A stretch of DNA of 64,000 nt from Saussurea involucrata (GCA_033807775.1 CM066326.1:88636873-88700872), one strand, 5' to 3'. Positions 1 through 10,523 are shown, numbered from the stretch's first letter. Notes: a model not told the origin generated them from the sequence alone. Numbers and translations are program-made.

Positions 1-655
1 CTTTGATCTCGGTACGCAACATGTCCTTGTACCGAGACATCTTTATGTCCTCTGAAGCAGCATACTGGGGACAAAACAACGCCATATCGGTGAACTTCCG
101 GTTCATCTCCTTCACCGTCTCCGTCGTCTGGGTGAGCTCCAAGAACTCCTTAGCAATCCGCTCCATCTCTACCGGAGGTACGTACTCTGCGCGAAAGCGG
201 ACGACGAACTCCTCCCAGGTCAAAGTAGTGCGTTCGGCAAGCGTCAACGCTGTAGCACACCAATCCTTCGCTCCGTCACGAAGTAAGTTTACCGCAAATC
301 GAACCTTCAGATTGTCGGGGCAGCCACTGGTCAGAAATGCGCACTCCATATCCGATATCCAACGCATGTTGATGATCGGATTCGGGTCTCCCTTGAACTC
401 AGGTGGAGAACAAGTAGAGAGATCCCGGTACTGAAACTCCCTAGCACGCGGTTGTCCACCCGCCGGTGGTGGAATCGCCGCAATGCGCTCCTCCATCAGA
501 ACTACCACCTCGTCTCGGATGGCAGTGATAATCTTGGGGATCGCCTCCCCGATCGCATGTGCCACCTCAGCAGCAATCATCTCCCGGATCTGCTCCGCAG
601 TGATCCCGGCCTCAGCCCGCGGTTCAGCCGCGTTGTTTCTTCTAGTGATAGACAT
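1..655 (-). CDS. Ty3/gypsy Gag protein (partial)
   Basis: This is the N-terminal part of a retrotransposon Gag, the structural protein that packages element RNA. The minus-strand frame starts at an ATG at 655-653 (MSITRRNNAAEPRAEAG...) and stays open for about 218 codons to the window edge. It has the Retrotrans_gag layout: a short charged N-terminus, a PPPAGG linker around residue 60, then PPEFKGDPNPI, RWISDMECAF, AKDWCATAL and WEEFVVRFRAEY. The zinc knuckle expected further on lies outside the window. The frame has no stop, so this copy may be fairly recent. The plus-strand open frames over the same bases are antisense shadows. Confidence 0.85.
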   Translation of the reverse strand, partial: MSITRRNNAAEPRAEAGITAEQIREMIAAEVAHAIGEAIPKIITAIRDEVVVLMEERIAAIPPPAGGQPRAREFQYRDLSTCSPPEFKGDPNPIINMRWISDMECAFLTSGCPDNLKVRFAVNLLRDGAKDWCATALTLAERTTLTWEEFVVRFRAEYVPPVEMERIAKEFLELTQTTETVKEMNRKFTDMALFCPQYAASEDIKMSRYKDMLRTEIK

Positions 656-1447
656 TCTAAGAAAAAGAAATTACAACGAGTTATTAGCACATAATAACTC
701 ACCCTACCATGCTCACGCTCGACTCGTTGGATTCCTCGCGACTTTCCCCGACCCGAGCATTGATCCTGTGCTTCAGATAGAGGAGCTCTACTACTACCTT
801 CCACACCTATCCTTACTCGTTTCGAGTTTCATCCCGAAGTGCCCAAGTAGTGACTTGCCGACAAATACACCCATATGCCCGTACCAGCATATGTAACCGC
901 TCTTCCTAGCTTTCTAGGAGTTTCACCCCAAACCACTACCCTTGCTACCACTGAATCCCTACTAGTCATAACGAGTTGCCTCGCGATTACCCAGTCGCAT
1001 GCAGTGCGAATCAAATAGACGTTGGAATACGAGATTCTATCCTAGAACGGTTGGACTCAAACAAGAGCTGCGCAATAGAACTAAATCAAATATTCTAAGG
1101 CTATACGATTCTTACTGCATACAACCTATAGGGCCTTCACTTAACAACCTATTATAACTAGCATTAATTCCTACTAGCAAGCAATCAACATACAGTACAG
1201 TGTAAACCACATAAGCAGTCTAGCATGCATACCCTATGATCTAGAAAGCGATAAATACACTAAGTACTGTACCTTCCCAATTGGCATCGGCTGACTGTAC
1301 ACACTGCGCCCTGGACCACCGTTTCTCAAACGGATTTTCCTTTCTTTTATTTCCAAAATTTTTTACGAGAAAATTCCATAGCCGCAACTTGAGATCAAAC
1401 ACACCAAGATGCGTTTGATTCACTCAAGCTGTGCTCTGATACCAAGT

Positions 1448-3424
1448 TGTAACGTCCCAAAAATTACAAGGAATTTAAAATTTTAAAATAATGCATTTCA
1501 TTATAGTCAAACCATAAATTAACAAATCCCATTACAAATAAAACTAAACGTTGTTAATTTAAACCGTCAAATAAAATTCATGCAGCGGAAAAATTATAAA
1601 ATTAAATCCCGACATTTAAAAGTGAAACTTGAACAGCCTTCGCCTTGCGCTAGTGTGTACCGTCACGCTCGACTGCTACTCGCACCTGAAATCATAAGAT
1701 ATTGGGAAGGGGTAAGCACGAAGCTTAGTGAATTCTACCACCTACGCAGGTAGCAATCACACATATATCGCCCCTACTCGCAAGTAGGCAAACAACACCG
1801 CAATTACAAGTATAATAACATATCAAAGTTTAAACATGTAATCACATACCTCGGTCCCACCGAGCCCTCGGTCCCACCGAGTTCACATTATTTGATATCC
1901 GTACTAGCTCAGTCCCACCGAGCCCTCGGTCCCACCGAGCCCCTCAGTCCCACCGAGGTGTACACAAAACACACACAATTCACATATTATATAATTTACA
2001 ACTAGCTATCACACCACAACTAGTTCACGTAAGCATACAATAACACGCAGAATCAAACACAACATATATGTAACTCCTAGTCTACGCAGTGAGAGAACTC
2101 ACCTTAAGGCAACGCAAGTATCCGCAACAGCAACACAATCCGGCCAACTTCACTCACTTTTTCCCACCTAATTACGTGTTAACAAATGTCAAAGTGAAGT
2201 CCCAACCCAAAACCACAACTACTAGATTACAAGTTAATTATTCCAGTTTTTACTCTAAAAACAAAGGTCTATTTGGAACCTGTTTAACCCCTCTTAAACT
2301 CATCAACCCAGAATTATTATTCCATAATCAGTTAGTTCTATGTCTTAGGGTTCCAGGGACATATCGAACGCGCTCTAACGATTTTTCTACAATTTAATAT
2401 GAATTTTCTAAAAACAGGATGCGAAACTGCCACGATCAGACCTGCTGTGAAAACAGCCATTTTAAGCCTAGCTAGAAGCCGATCCGGACTTCCGCTAAAA
2501 CACAAAAAGTGTGTCCGGCACAGAATGTGAACCGTGGGCACCGGTTTCGTCTCAATCCGAGCTACGACGGAAAAGTTATGATCGAAATAAAACAGGGACA
2601 GAAAAGACACTTTCACATGAAATGATAAATATAGCCTATACTTATATTAAGCCGCGACTTAACCCAAACAGACCCGAACTCAGCTGTGACTTATTGATTA
2701 AAGCTATTAGGGCTGTGCAAACCGTGCACCACCCTCTGCCGCCTCCGGCAGTGGCGGCCGTTGGCGGCGGTGGCGGTACGGTTAATAACTTCCGGCGAAA
2801 CCACACCAATTCGCACACCCCGACTTACCCCCACACACACCCGCACACACACACGCACACACGTACACCCCCTGCTGACACAGCGGCGGCGTACGGCGGC
2901 GGCGGCGGTGGTGGTTCATGGCGTTCCGACGACGAAACCAACAACGAAAAAGAAAGGGAAAACGGAACTACCTCGACGTGACTTCTCCTCCACCCTTTTT
3001 CCGGCAGAAACGGTGACGACGACGGTGGCGGTCTCTCTCCCGGATGTTCCCTCTCTCTCTCTCTCTCACGGCGTCACACTCTCTCTCTTCTCGACGGCCG
3101 CTCTCTCTCTCTCTCTTTCTCTCTCTCTCGGCGATGGCAACCACAAAGGAGAAGGGAGGATGGCTTAGGGTTTTTGGTGGGTTGCTAACATGAAAACGAG
3201 GGGGAAGGGGAAGGGGTCGGTCCTTTGGCCGATCCCTAGCATATCTTTGGCCCCCTTGCCACTTTTGGCCCCTCAACTAACTTCTTCTCGCAAACTAACA
3301 AACGATTTGACATATTTAACAGTTAGGTCCAAATCGTCTAATCCCGTTAATGGAAACCACGTTAAATAAAACTAAAAAAAATAATTAATAAGGAGAAATT
3401 ACATACCGGGATACGGGCTTTACA
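1448..3424 (-). repeat. LTR of the left-edge gypsy element (about 2.0 kb)
   Basis: The minus-strand limits are TGTAAAGCCC...GGGACGTTACA, directly followed by the primer-binding site. Inside are five close copies of the hairpin word CTCGGTCCCACCGAG (1850-1965), a GC-rich stretch (2730-2960) and CT-repeat tracts (3040-3130). The 3424 limit is set only by the TG/CA rule, because the partner LTR is not in the window. Confidence 0.6.
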
Positions 3425-4525
3425 GTATTGGGCTCTATAAGATCACTAAGGTCCACCATAGTCTATTAAGAACCACTAAATCCTATTAAGAACCATTATA
3501 GGCCAACAATACCTTTTATGACTTATCAAGGCCCAATAGCACTAATGTTGACTTATTACGTGTTTGTATCCAGGTCGGTACTCATATATGCATGTGGTGT
3601 ATATTGCATTCGATAAGACCACTAAGACCCACTATAGCCTATTAAGAATCACCAAAAGCTTATTAAGAACCATTGTAGACCAATAAGACACTTCTTGTCT
3701 TATTAAGGCCCAAAAATACCAATGGTAGCTGATTACATGAGTTTGTATGCATGTGGTATGTATTGGGCTCTATAAGATCACTAAAGCCCACCATTGTCTA
3801 TTAAGAACCACTAAATCCTATTAAGAACCATTATAGGCCAACAATACCTTTTATGACTTATCAAGGCCCAATAGCACTAATGTTGACTTATTACGTGTTT
3901 GTATCCAGGTCGGTACTCATATATGCATGTGGTGTTTATTGCATTCGATAAGACCACTAAGACCCACTATAGCCTATTAAGAATCACCAAAAGCTTATTA
4001 AGAACCATTGTAGGCCAATAAGACACTCCTTGTCTTATTAAGGCCCAAAAATACCAATGGTAGCTGATTACATGTGTTTGTATGCATGTGGTATGTATTA
4101 GGATCTATAAGATCACTAAGGCCCACCATAGTCTATTAAGAACCACTAAATTCTATTAAGAACCATTATAGGCCAACAATACCTTTTATGACTTATCAAG
4201 GCCCAATAGCACTAATGGTTACTTATTACGTGTTTGTATCCAGGTTGGTACTCATATATGCTTGTGGTGTATATTGCATTCGATAAGACCACTAAGACCC
4301 ACTATAGCCTATTTAGAATCACCAAAAGCTTATTAAGAAACATTATAGCTCAATAAGACACTCCATGTCATATTAAGGCCCAAAAAATAACAAGGTGGCT
4401 TATTATGTGTGTGTGTGTATGTTTGTTTGTCTGTTTGTATGCATGTATGTATTGCATTTATGCACGTGGTGTGTATTGAACTCTATAAGACCATTAATAC
4501 CCACTACAACTTATTAAGAACTACT
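3425..4525. repeat. Tandem satellite, about 170-bp units in about 338-bp dimers
   Basis: A unit reading '...ataagaccactaag.cccactatag.ctattaagaa...' recurs near 3430, 3610, 3766, 3947, 4104, 4281 and 4478. Alternate units resemble each other most: those at 3430, 3766 and 4104 share 'ctctataagatcactaag' or close to it, and those at 3610, 3947 and 4281 share 'cattcgataagaccac'. This is a two-unit higher-order repeat of about 338 bp. The array resumes at 6760-6811 beyond a copia insertion. Confidence 0.85.
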
Positions 4526-4532
4526 GAAGTTG

Positions 4533-5433
4533 TGATCCCAGAGTTTTCACAAACTTTCTCTGGAAGGCCCGTGAGAGAAGCATCATTGCTTGTTTCAAAC
4601 CTTCTGACTCTTCTAAATCATTCTGGTCTATCCCATAATCTTCATTCTGAGTGCTCTTACCTTTTTCAACATACTTTCTTGACATTAACGCTAACGGTTC
4701 ACTCTCAAACTCATCATCTTCTTCTTTCTTCTCAGACACATCTGTTTTCTTTTCCTTCTTATCCTTCATATCCTTTTTCATCAACTTCTTCCTTTTTAGA
4801 TCAGCATCATCCTCATCTTGCTTTAAAGTTTCAAACATCTGCTGTAGCAGAAGTTCATCCAGCTTAGAATTCTGTTTCATTCTATGAGCATACTTCTTCC
4901 ATTCGGGTTGGAGCACGCTCAAGAACTTCACATTAGTCTCGATGATGGATTTCTTTATCTTGTATCTGCTGAGTTCATTTAGGATGGTTGTAAAACGATC
5001 ATATGCTTCATCTAGATTCTCACTATCCTTCTGCTTGAAGTTCTCATATTTGTTGATGACGTTTGAGACTCTCATTTGATTTTCCACTTCTGAACCTTGA
5101 TACAACTTGATCAGCTCATCAAACATTCCTTTCCCCGTTTCACTCATTGGTTAAGGCTTGCATAACCAGTGACCTAGCTGCTTTATCGGCTTTGTGTCTT
5201 AACAAATCTTGACCGGTATATTCTGATGGTTCAAGAATTCTTACGTCGCCATTTGGGTTTGTTTCACGAACTTCTCCTTGTACCCCATTCATCAAGGAAT
5301 TATGGATTAGAGCCCCATTTTCTTGTCGTTCCACATAGTCAAGAAATCTGTCTTTCCATATTTTAAAGTCTTTAGGGAATAGAACAGGCGGTTTATCTTT
5401 TGAACCTATGGTCAAAATATCTCTGGCAGTCAT
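4533..5433 (-). pseudogene. copia Gag remnant (frameshifted, C-terminus lost)
   Basis: Two minus-strand frames make up one copia-type Gag. The first, 5433-5140, begins MTARDILTIGSKDKPPVLF and contains FKIWKDRFLDYVERQENG. The second, 5147-4533, continues in another frame with the UBN2-like region (GMFDELIKLYQGSE, AYDRFTTILNELSRYKI) and a lysine-rich stretch (residues about 115-150). The frames overlap by a few bases at 5140-5147, where a small indel must have occurred. The second frame ends at the insertion border, so the zinc knuckle and all of pol are absent. The family assignment rests on the W..R...Y and LNELS motifs of copia gag polyproteins. Confidence 0.75.
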
Positions 5434-5529
5434 GTTTAGATTACTTGTCGTTGATCTTTTAATATCTTTCTGGTCTGATTAGGAAATACCGATTACAAAA
5501 ACTATTTATCTCAACCCACTGATGTCGCA

Positions 5530-5700
5530 AACCACAGCTTGTCGCAACCCAACCCTTGTCGCAATAAACTGATGTCGCAATACACAACTTGTCGCAATAA
5601 GAAATCTTGTCGCAATAGGAAATCTTGTCGCAATAAGAAAAATGGGATCTTATCGCAACAGGAGGTTGCGATAAGTTACTGTTCAAATACTGAGGATTGC
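5530..5700. repeat. Short-word repeat in copia leader (TTGTCGCAA)
   Basis: The word cTTGTCGCAAta recurs about ten times with spacings of 14-25 bp inside the leader of the deleted copia element, next to diverged GTTGCGATA copies in the opposite sense down to about 5790. Confidence 0.7.
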
Positions 5701-5796
5701 GATAACACTCTTGTCACAAGTGACTCTTGCGATACGGAACTGTTCACACTTGCGATAGTTATGAAACTTCGAAGGTTGCGATAGTTATGAAGATTC

Positions 5797-6434
5797 AAGA
5801 TGTTCTTGAGTCGAATCTTCAAAACTACACGGATTTGGCTGAAATTTGGTAGGCAGGTTCGTGACACTATTCTGGGAAACTTTAATGCTTCGTGTTTTGT
5901 CCAAACACCAACTGAAAGTGGTTTTCCGATGCAAAACAGAGTGCAGAAATAAAAGGTCCGAAAATGGGTAAAATGCACAATCTGAGCTACTAACCTAGTG
6001 ATTTTGAGGAATAAAAACACTCAGGAATAGTCTAATAACAACCCTTGATCGATTCTAATCCATTAGAAGAACTCCAATGGCTAAAATCAACCAAAAGATG
6101 AAGAAATTTGGTTGCACAATCTGAAGATGTTCTTGAGTCGAATCTTCAAAACTACATGGATTTGGCTGAAATTTGGTAGGCAGGTTCGTGACACTATTCT
6201 GAGCAACTTTAATGCTTCGTGTTTTGTCCAAAAAACCAACCGAAAGTGGTTTTTCGATGCAAAACAGAGTGCATAAATAAAAAGTCCGAAAATGGGTAAA
6301 ATGCACAATCTGAGCTACTAACCTAGTGATTTTGCGGAATAAAAACACTCAGGAATAGTCTAATAACAACCCTTGATCGATTCTAATCCATTAGAAGAAC
6401 TCCAATGGCTAAAATCAACCAAAAGATGAAGAAA
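5797..6434. repeat. Direct duplication of about 310 bp in copia leader
   Basis: The block beginning 'agatgttcttgagtcgaatc' near 5798 is repeated near 6125 (offset 327 bp) and matches through 'ccattagaagaactccaatggc'. The copies differ at only a few positions, so the duplication is recent relative to the element. Confidence 0.85.
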
Positions 6435-6498
6435 TATGAAGAACACTCAAAATTTGCAAAAACCCTAACAATCCTAATCAAATCAGTGTGATATACAA

Positions 6499-6512
6499 GC
6501 TCTGATACCAAT
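6499..6512 (-). other. Primer-binding site (tRNA-Met type)
   Basis: The minus strand reads ATTGGTATCAGAGC immediately after the LTR end, matching the 3' end of plant initiator tRNA-Met. Confidence 0.85.
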
Positions 6513-6759
6513 TGTAATCCCAGAACAAGTAATCAATCAATGTAAAACAATAAGGAAGTCATCTCTATATTCAATATAATCCAAGTAGCACACAATGGTG
6601 AGTTGAGAGCAAATACTAGTGTGTGTGGCTACTATGTGTGATGAAATGACCTAATTTCCCAAAGAGGAAATTAGCAAACATTATATACCTAGGGATAACT
6701 ATGGCCCTATTACATAATAAGTCCCTCTACTTGGTACAATCAAATATTAAACACTAACA
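6513..6759 (-). repeat. 5' LTR (247 bp) of deleted copia element
   Basis: The minus strand reads TGTTAGTG...CTGGGATTACA. It is bounded by the primer-binding site on one side and the GAAGT duplication on the other. Confidence 0.85.
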
Positions 6760-6811
6760 GAAGTTTATTAAGGTCCATTATAACCCGACAAGATCTTTTA
6801 TGACTTATACA
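6760..6811. repeat. Continuation of the 170-bp satellite
   Basis: The text 'gtttattaaggtccattataacccgacaag' continues the satellite broken at 4525. The GAAGT target duplication sits at the join. Confidence 0.7.
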
Positions 6812-6829
6812 ATTTTTAAAAATTACACA

Positions 6830-7468
6830 TAATTTTTAAAAAATACACATATAAAATTACACATACAATTTTTTAAAAATACACATATTCACATCCGACT
6901 TCTTCAACTCTCGAGCACACAACATCTGAAAGAATCTAGATAATTCACAAATTGCGTCAACCTTAAATCGTCCGTACACGAGTTATTACATTTTCAACTA
7001 CCTATATTTATCTATATTTTTTACCTTAGGCAACATAGAAACAAGAATATATGTTGCCTAAGCCAACTCTTACGCAACAAATACAATAGATTATATGTTG
7101 CCTAAGTAAAAGTAGGTATCAACCTTAAATCATCCGTACACAACTTATTAGATTTTCAACTACCTATAATTATTTATAATTTTGTACCTTAGGCAACATA
7201 GAAACAAGAAAATATGTTGCCTAAAATAACTTTCATTGAATTAAAAAAAAATTACACAACTAAGGCAACGTAAGGAAAGATGTTGCTTAAGATAGTTGAG
7301 GCAACATATAATTATTCATATGTTGCATAAGGTCTCACTTAGACAACATATAACTATACGTTGCCTAAGAGAAAACTTAGGCAACATATATTAGCCTTTG
7401 TTGTCTAAGCTTATCTTAAGCAACATAGGCAATTAGCCTATGTTGTCTAAGGCAACATTGGTGTAGTG
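6830..7468 (-). mobile_element. CACTA transposon end, minus orientation
   Basis: The terminus reads TTGGTGTAGTG at 7458-7468 (CACTACACCAA on the minus strand). Behind it are dense subterminal repeats of TTAGGCAACATA in both orientations across 7020-7460, the hallmark of En/Spm-type ends. The same end recurs in the opposite orientation at 18392-19064. No transposase is visible, and the other end of this copy is not seen. Confidence 0.75.
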
Positions 7469-7470
7469 CC

Positions 7471-7473
<3 letters not shown>

Positions 7474-7513
<40 letters not shown>

Positions 7514-7644
7514 TTAATATTTATTATTTAACTATTATTTCCTAGTTAGTTGTTATTTATGACCCTCTTTCAAGTCCATTTTCATGCATTCATTCACGAA
7601 CCAGGGGTGAATGTGTACCTCCAGGTTTGATTTATGGTATGTAT

Positions 7645-7710
<66 letters not shown>
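7474..7710. repeat. TA microsatellites flanking a MITE
   Basis: There are two long (TA)n runs at about 7474-7506 and 7650-7710, with a third at about 8052-8076 on the far side of the palindromic MITE. Confidence 0.9.
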
Positions 7711-7722
<12 letters not shown>

Positions 7723-8053
7723 GTAGGTTCAAAGGAAAACCTCAAAAACGGAAAACTGAAAAATACCTTAGGGGCCCTTCATCTTTGAAATAGGGTTCTT
7801 CACTCATATCTTTGAATCTCTCTCAATCTATTGAAGTTTTGATTAATCATTGTTATCTGAAAACTGAAAACTCTCAGGACGGTATGCATTTGTGCATACA
7901 GGTTAATTAAGTTGACTTTTTGGTTTTTATGCACAAGTGCATTATGCATTTGTGCATATGCATGTGGCATGTTACAAATTACATGTATGCACAAGTGCAT
8001 ACCGTCCAGATGAAGGGCCCTAGGGTGTTCTTCAGTTTTCCGAACCTGACCCT
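7711..8053. mobile_element. Palindrome-rich MITE inside TA repeats
   Basis: The terminal regions are inverted. GGTTC...GGAAAACTGAA and GGGGCCCTTCATCT on the left mirror AGATGAAGGGCCC and TTCAGTTTTCCGAACC on the right. The centre holds several near-palindromes of the type TGCACAAGTGCAT. Both sides abut (TA)n, so the target duplication cannot be separated from the microsatellite. There is no coding capacity. Confidence 0.7.
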
Positions 8054-8089
8054 ATATATATATATATATATATATAATATAACATCGAA

Positions 8090-8290
8090 TTGATTGATTT
8101 TTGGTCTGAACCGGGTCGGGGGACCGGGTATGCATGAACCGGGGATGGGGAATGGGGAAGGGACCGGGGTTTGACCACATTACGAACCAGGGCCGGGATT
8201 AGTATCCTCGTACCCGTGGGGACAAGGGTCGGGGCCCGGGGTCGGGGATAGTGAAACCCACTCCAAACCTGCCCCGTTGCCATCCCTACT
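8090..8290. repeat. GC-rich dispersed repeat (CCGGGTCGGGG type)
   Basis: This block is built of CCGGG, CGGGG and ACCGGGG words and ends 'ccccgttgccatccctac'. It stands out from the AT-rich surroundings and resembles the common plant 'GGGATGGCAACGGGG' terminal repeats of small DNA elements. No frame of interest is present. Confidence 0.5.
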
Positions 8291-8339
8291 CTCAAATAAT
8301 GTATATTTATGTGATCAGTGGGTCGGAACATATCTCTAT

Positions 8340-9010
8340 CCTTTGAGGTATCATTTTTTTTCTCTCTTTCTCTCCTCCATTTAATTCCTAAAAAATAAAT
8401 GATAATTGCTTACACAAGATAAATGATTTCTCACTATTTTTCCCAACAAAAATCCTTGAAATTAAATGTCTATAAGAGATAAATAATATTTTATAAAGGT
8501 ATTGAATATTTTTTTATAGAAGTATTGAATATTTAAATGTTACAAGTAATAGTATAATTTATTTTAGAGATTTTGGTTTTTATTCTCCATTTTAGAGAAA
8601 TTATAGAGAATATGTGAAGATGCTCCGAAAGGCTTTCATCAAGATAGGTTCCGATTGTATTAGTCTAGCAGGTAAAAAGGTTGGCATTCTTGCAACCAAC
8701 AGAATAAACAAACGGCAAACAAATCCGTATATCTAAAGTATGCATATACGTATAAACGTAATTACGACATAAAGCTTGTGTAAATACAGATTCAAGACTA
8801 GAAACCATACCGGTTCCGGTTCCATCTGGGAAGCGGTCGGTATGCCACCCTTTTGCCCGTAGTTCCGACAGCAATCTAGGCATCACCGTATTCATCTTCT
8901 CATATGCCTCTTCTACCATTTCAACCTCCCGGTTTGCCGCCACCGGAGAAGCGTATGTCGCCACCAGCCACCCTCGTAATGCATCTTCGCCGCTAGCGTT
9001 CTGCTCCACA
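8340..9010 (-). pseudogene. Duplicated 3' fragment of the RUS gene
   Basis: The minus strand from about 9006 to 8810 encodes the last about 65 residues of a RUS-type protein (EQNASGEDALRGWLVATYAS...AKGWHTDRFPDGTGT), closely matching exon 9 of the full gene at 27345-27761. The similarity continues beyond the coding part through 3' flanking sequence: 8340-8640 parallels 26935-27240, including 'aaataaatga..attgctta' and 'ataaataatattttataaagg'. The stop codon of the parent is altered, so the frame reads on. No upstream exons are present. The piece joins a LINE fragment at about 9011. It is a gene fragment without an apparent promoter and is unlikely to make protein. Confidence 0.85.
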
Positions 9011-9300
9011 TGGAAGGAGGTAATGTGCGATTCACAGCCAAGATGGAAGGAGGTAATGTGCGATTCACAGCCAAGATGGAAGACTAGGAGTTGTTATCCC
9101 GACCGGTTTCAAACCAAGCATGTGGGGTGTGGTTCCCTAATTAAACTACACCTTATCTACTTCTAATATCAACTTTGGTGAACTCTTTGTTTGTAACATG
9201 AATGTTTGGAGCTGGACACCGGAAGCTAGCGGGATCTTCTCTGTGACTGGGCTAAGAAACTTGGTAGACAAATTTAGTCTCCTCGGCCATGCCCAGGTAA
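9011..9300 (+). mobile_element. LINE fragment
   Basis: This stretch parallels 22150-22435, which lies in a recognisable LINE reverse-transcriptase region. Both share 'atggaaggaggtaatgtgcg', 'cggtttcaaa.caagca.gtgggg' and 'acttggtagacaaatttagtc'. A 33-bp segment is tandemly doubled at 9011-9076. The reading frame is broken by stops. Confidence 0.7.
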
Positions 9301-9359
9301 GGACTAATTAAATTAAAACATCAATTATAGAGATTATATAGTTCACATCTCATTGAATC

Positions 9360-9569
9360 TTGGTTGAGAATTTAGACAATTTCTCCTATTATGCCCAGGT
9401 TGGTGGCATAGTCCACATCTGCGAGGTTCGTCAGGATGACGAATGTCCATCTAATTACGAAATCGGTTTGCACGCCTCCGACCTCGATGCAAATAAAGTT
9501 TCCAGTAATCTGCTTCAATTTTCCAATCTGGCTCCAACCAATAATCAACATGAGAAATTCAAAAAATAA
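9360..9569 (+). CDS. Small open frame of unknown origin
   Basis: A 69-codon frame with balanced composition (AQVGGIVHICEVRQDDECPS... ASDLDANKVSSN) lies between the LINE fragment and the MULE. The start codon is TTG, and no splice context or family match is evident to me. It could be a captured exon fragment, LINE 3' sequence or chance. I do not assign a function. Confidence 0.2.
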   Translation: MVENLDNFSYYAQVGGIVHICEVRQDDECPSNYEIGLHASDLDANKVSSNLLQFSNLAPTNNQHEKFKK

Positions 9570-9669
9570 TACATTATTAAATATATCCCATTAATACCTT
9601 TAAATAATACATGAATGTTAACATTTAAATATTGATATTAATTTAAAGGTATTAATGAGATATTTAATA

Positions 9670-10062
9670 GGGAAATTAATTAAAATGCCAAAAGTCAAAC
9701 ATCAACTTACCAAAATGCCACAAAAATTTTGCGGTTTACCAAAATGCCCTAATGGCCCGCGATGGAGCCCGCGATCGCGGGATAGGGCTGACGTGGCACG
9801 ATCTTTGGCCAAAAGTGTCCTGCGGAGCCCCTCAACTTTGGCCGCGGTGCACATTTGGCCCCAGCCCGCGATCGCAGCTCGCGATGGCCCGCGATGGACC
9901 AAAATTTTACAGTTTTGGTCCCTGAAATTTTACACTTTTGGTCCCTGAAAATTTATACCTTCAGCCCCTGTACTTAGACGAATCTTGCATGCTTTTACTG
10001 TTTTTTTCCACAATTATTGTACTTTGAAGACCGATTTGTGGTTCAAATTCACTGGCATGTTT
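9670..10062 (+). repeat. MULE copy 1 left TIR (about 395 bp)
   Basis: It matches the reverse complement of about 14300-14690 along almost its whole length. It contains the palindrome CCCGCGATCGCGGG and several 'ccaaaatgcc' words, and ends near 'gaccgatttgtggtt'. Confidence 0.9.
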
Positions 10063-10199
10063 GAGATTTCATCCATAAATATCAGTAATATGCAATTCAC
10101 AATTCACACTTGTTCTTGCTTTCTTTCTTGATTTCTCTCTTGCTTTCTTTCTTTGAATTGCTTTCTCTCTTGATTTCTCTTCTCTCATTTCATCCACAA

Positions 10200-10523
10200 A
10201 TGGCATCGTCATCAAACCCTAAGTCTACTCCTGAAAAAATGCCACCTCAAATCGAGGTCGCCATAGCAAAAAAGGAAAAGAAGATAGATGAACTAACAGA
10301 AGAGTGGAAAAAAATGATGGACATGAAGGCAGTCCATTTGAGAAAGATCGAAGAGGAAGACAGGGAGATCAAAAGGATGAAAGGGGATATAAAAGCTCGG
10401 GAGGCTCGTGTTCGTCGAGAACAAGAAGCAATTCACCATATTCTGCAAGACTTCGCAATTATTCAAGCGAAGGTAAACGAGAAGCAAGCTTGGATTGATG
10501 AAACTAAATCAATTTTTAAGTAG
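10200..10523 (+). CDS. MULE accessory protein, coiled coil (107 aa)
   Basis: A 107-residue protein starting MASSSNPKSTPEKMPPQ. After a short Ser/Pro-rich head it is almost entirely charged heptad-like helix (KKEKKIDELTEEWKK, KIEEEDREIKRMKGDIK, ARVRREQEAIHHILQ), so a coiled coil is expected. The ATG at 10200 lies about 140 bp downstream of the TIR and fits the second-copy start at 57032; longer frames upstream are CT-rich leader. It is convergent with the transposase, like mudrB in maize MuDR, but I see no sequence resemblance to MURB. The same frame is intact in MULE copy 2 with only a few residue changes. A role in transposition is inference only. Confidence 0.6.
   Translation: MASSSNPKSTPEKMPPQIEVAIAKKEKKIDELTEEWKKMMDMKAVHLRKIEEEDREIKRMKGDIKAREARVRREQEAIHHILQDFAIIQAKVNEKQAWIDETKSIFK

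Larger units (their letters stand above)
1..3424 (-). mobile_element. Ty3/gypsy retrotransposon, 5' end (LTR, leader, gag), minus strand
   Basis: Read on the minus strand this is an LTR (3424 to 1448), then a tRNA-Met primer-binding site (TTGGTATCAGAGC, complement at about 1433-1445), a leader of roughly 790 bp, and then a gag frame running off the window edge. The LTR starts TGTAAAGCCC and ends GGGACGTTACA. The rest of the element (pol and 3' LTR) lies outside the window, so a target-site duplication cannot be checked. Confidence 0.8.
4531..6759 (-). mobile_element. Deleted Ty1/copia element with target duplication GAAGT
   Basis: The insert interrupts the satellite and is flanked by GAAGT at 4526-4530 and 6760-6764. 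On the minus strand it has a 5' LTR (6759-6513), a primer-binding site, a leader and a gag remnant. It then ends abruptly at 4531, where about 11 bp (TGTGATCCCAG) match the terminus of the LTR (TGTAATCCCAG at 6513). Pol and nearly all of the 3' LTR are missing. Confidence 0.85.

Noticed and set aside
1434..1446. CTCTGATACCAA words as possible tRNA gene parts
   Set aside because: They are primer-binding sites next to LTRs (also at 6499, 21271, 35622 and 37971); no cloverleaf or pol III boxes surround them.
2511..3276. Overlapping long frames on both strands in a GC/CT-rich block
   Set aside because: They lie inside the LTR, are driven by low-complexity CAC, CT and GGC runs, and have no family motif.
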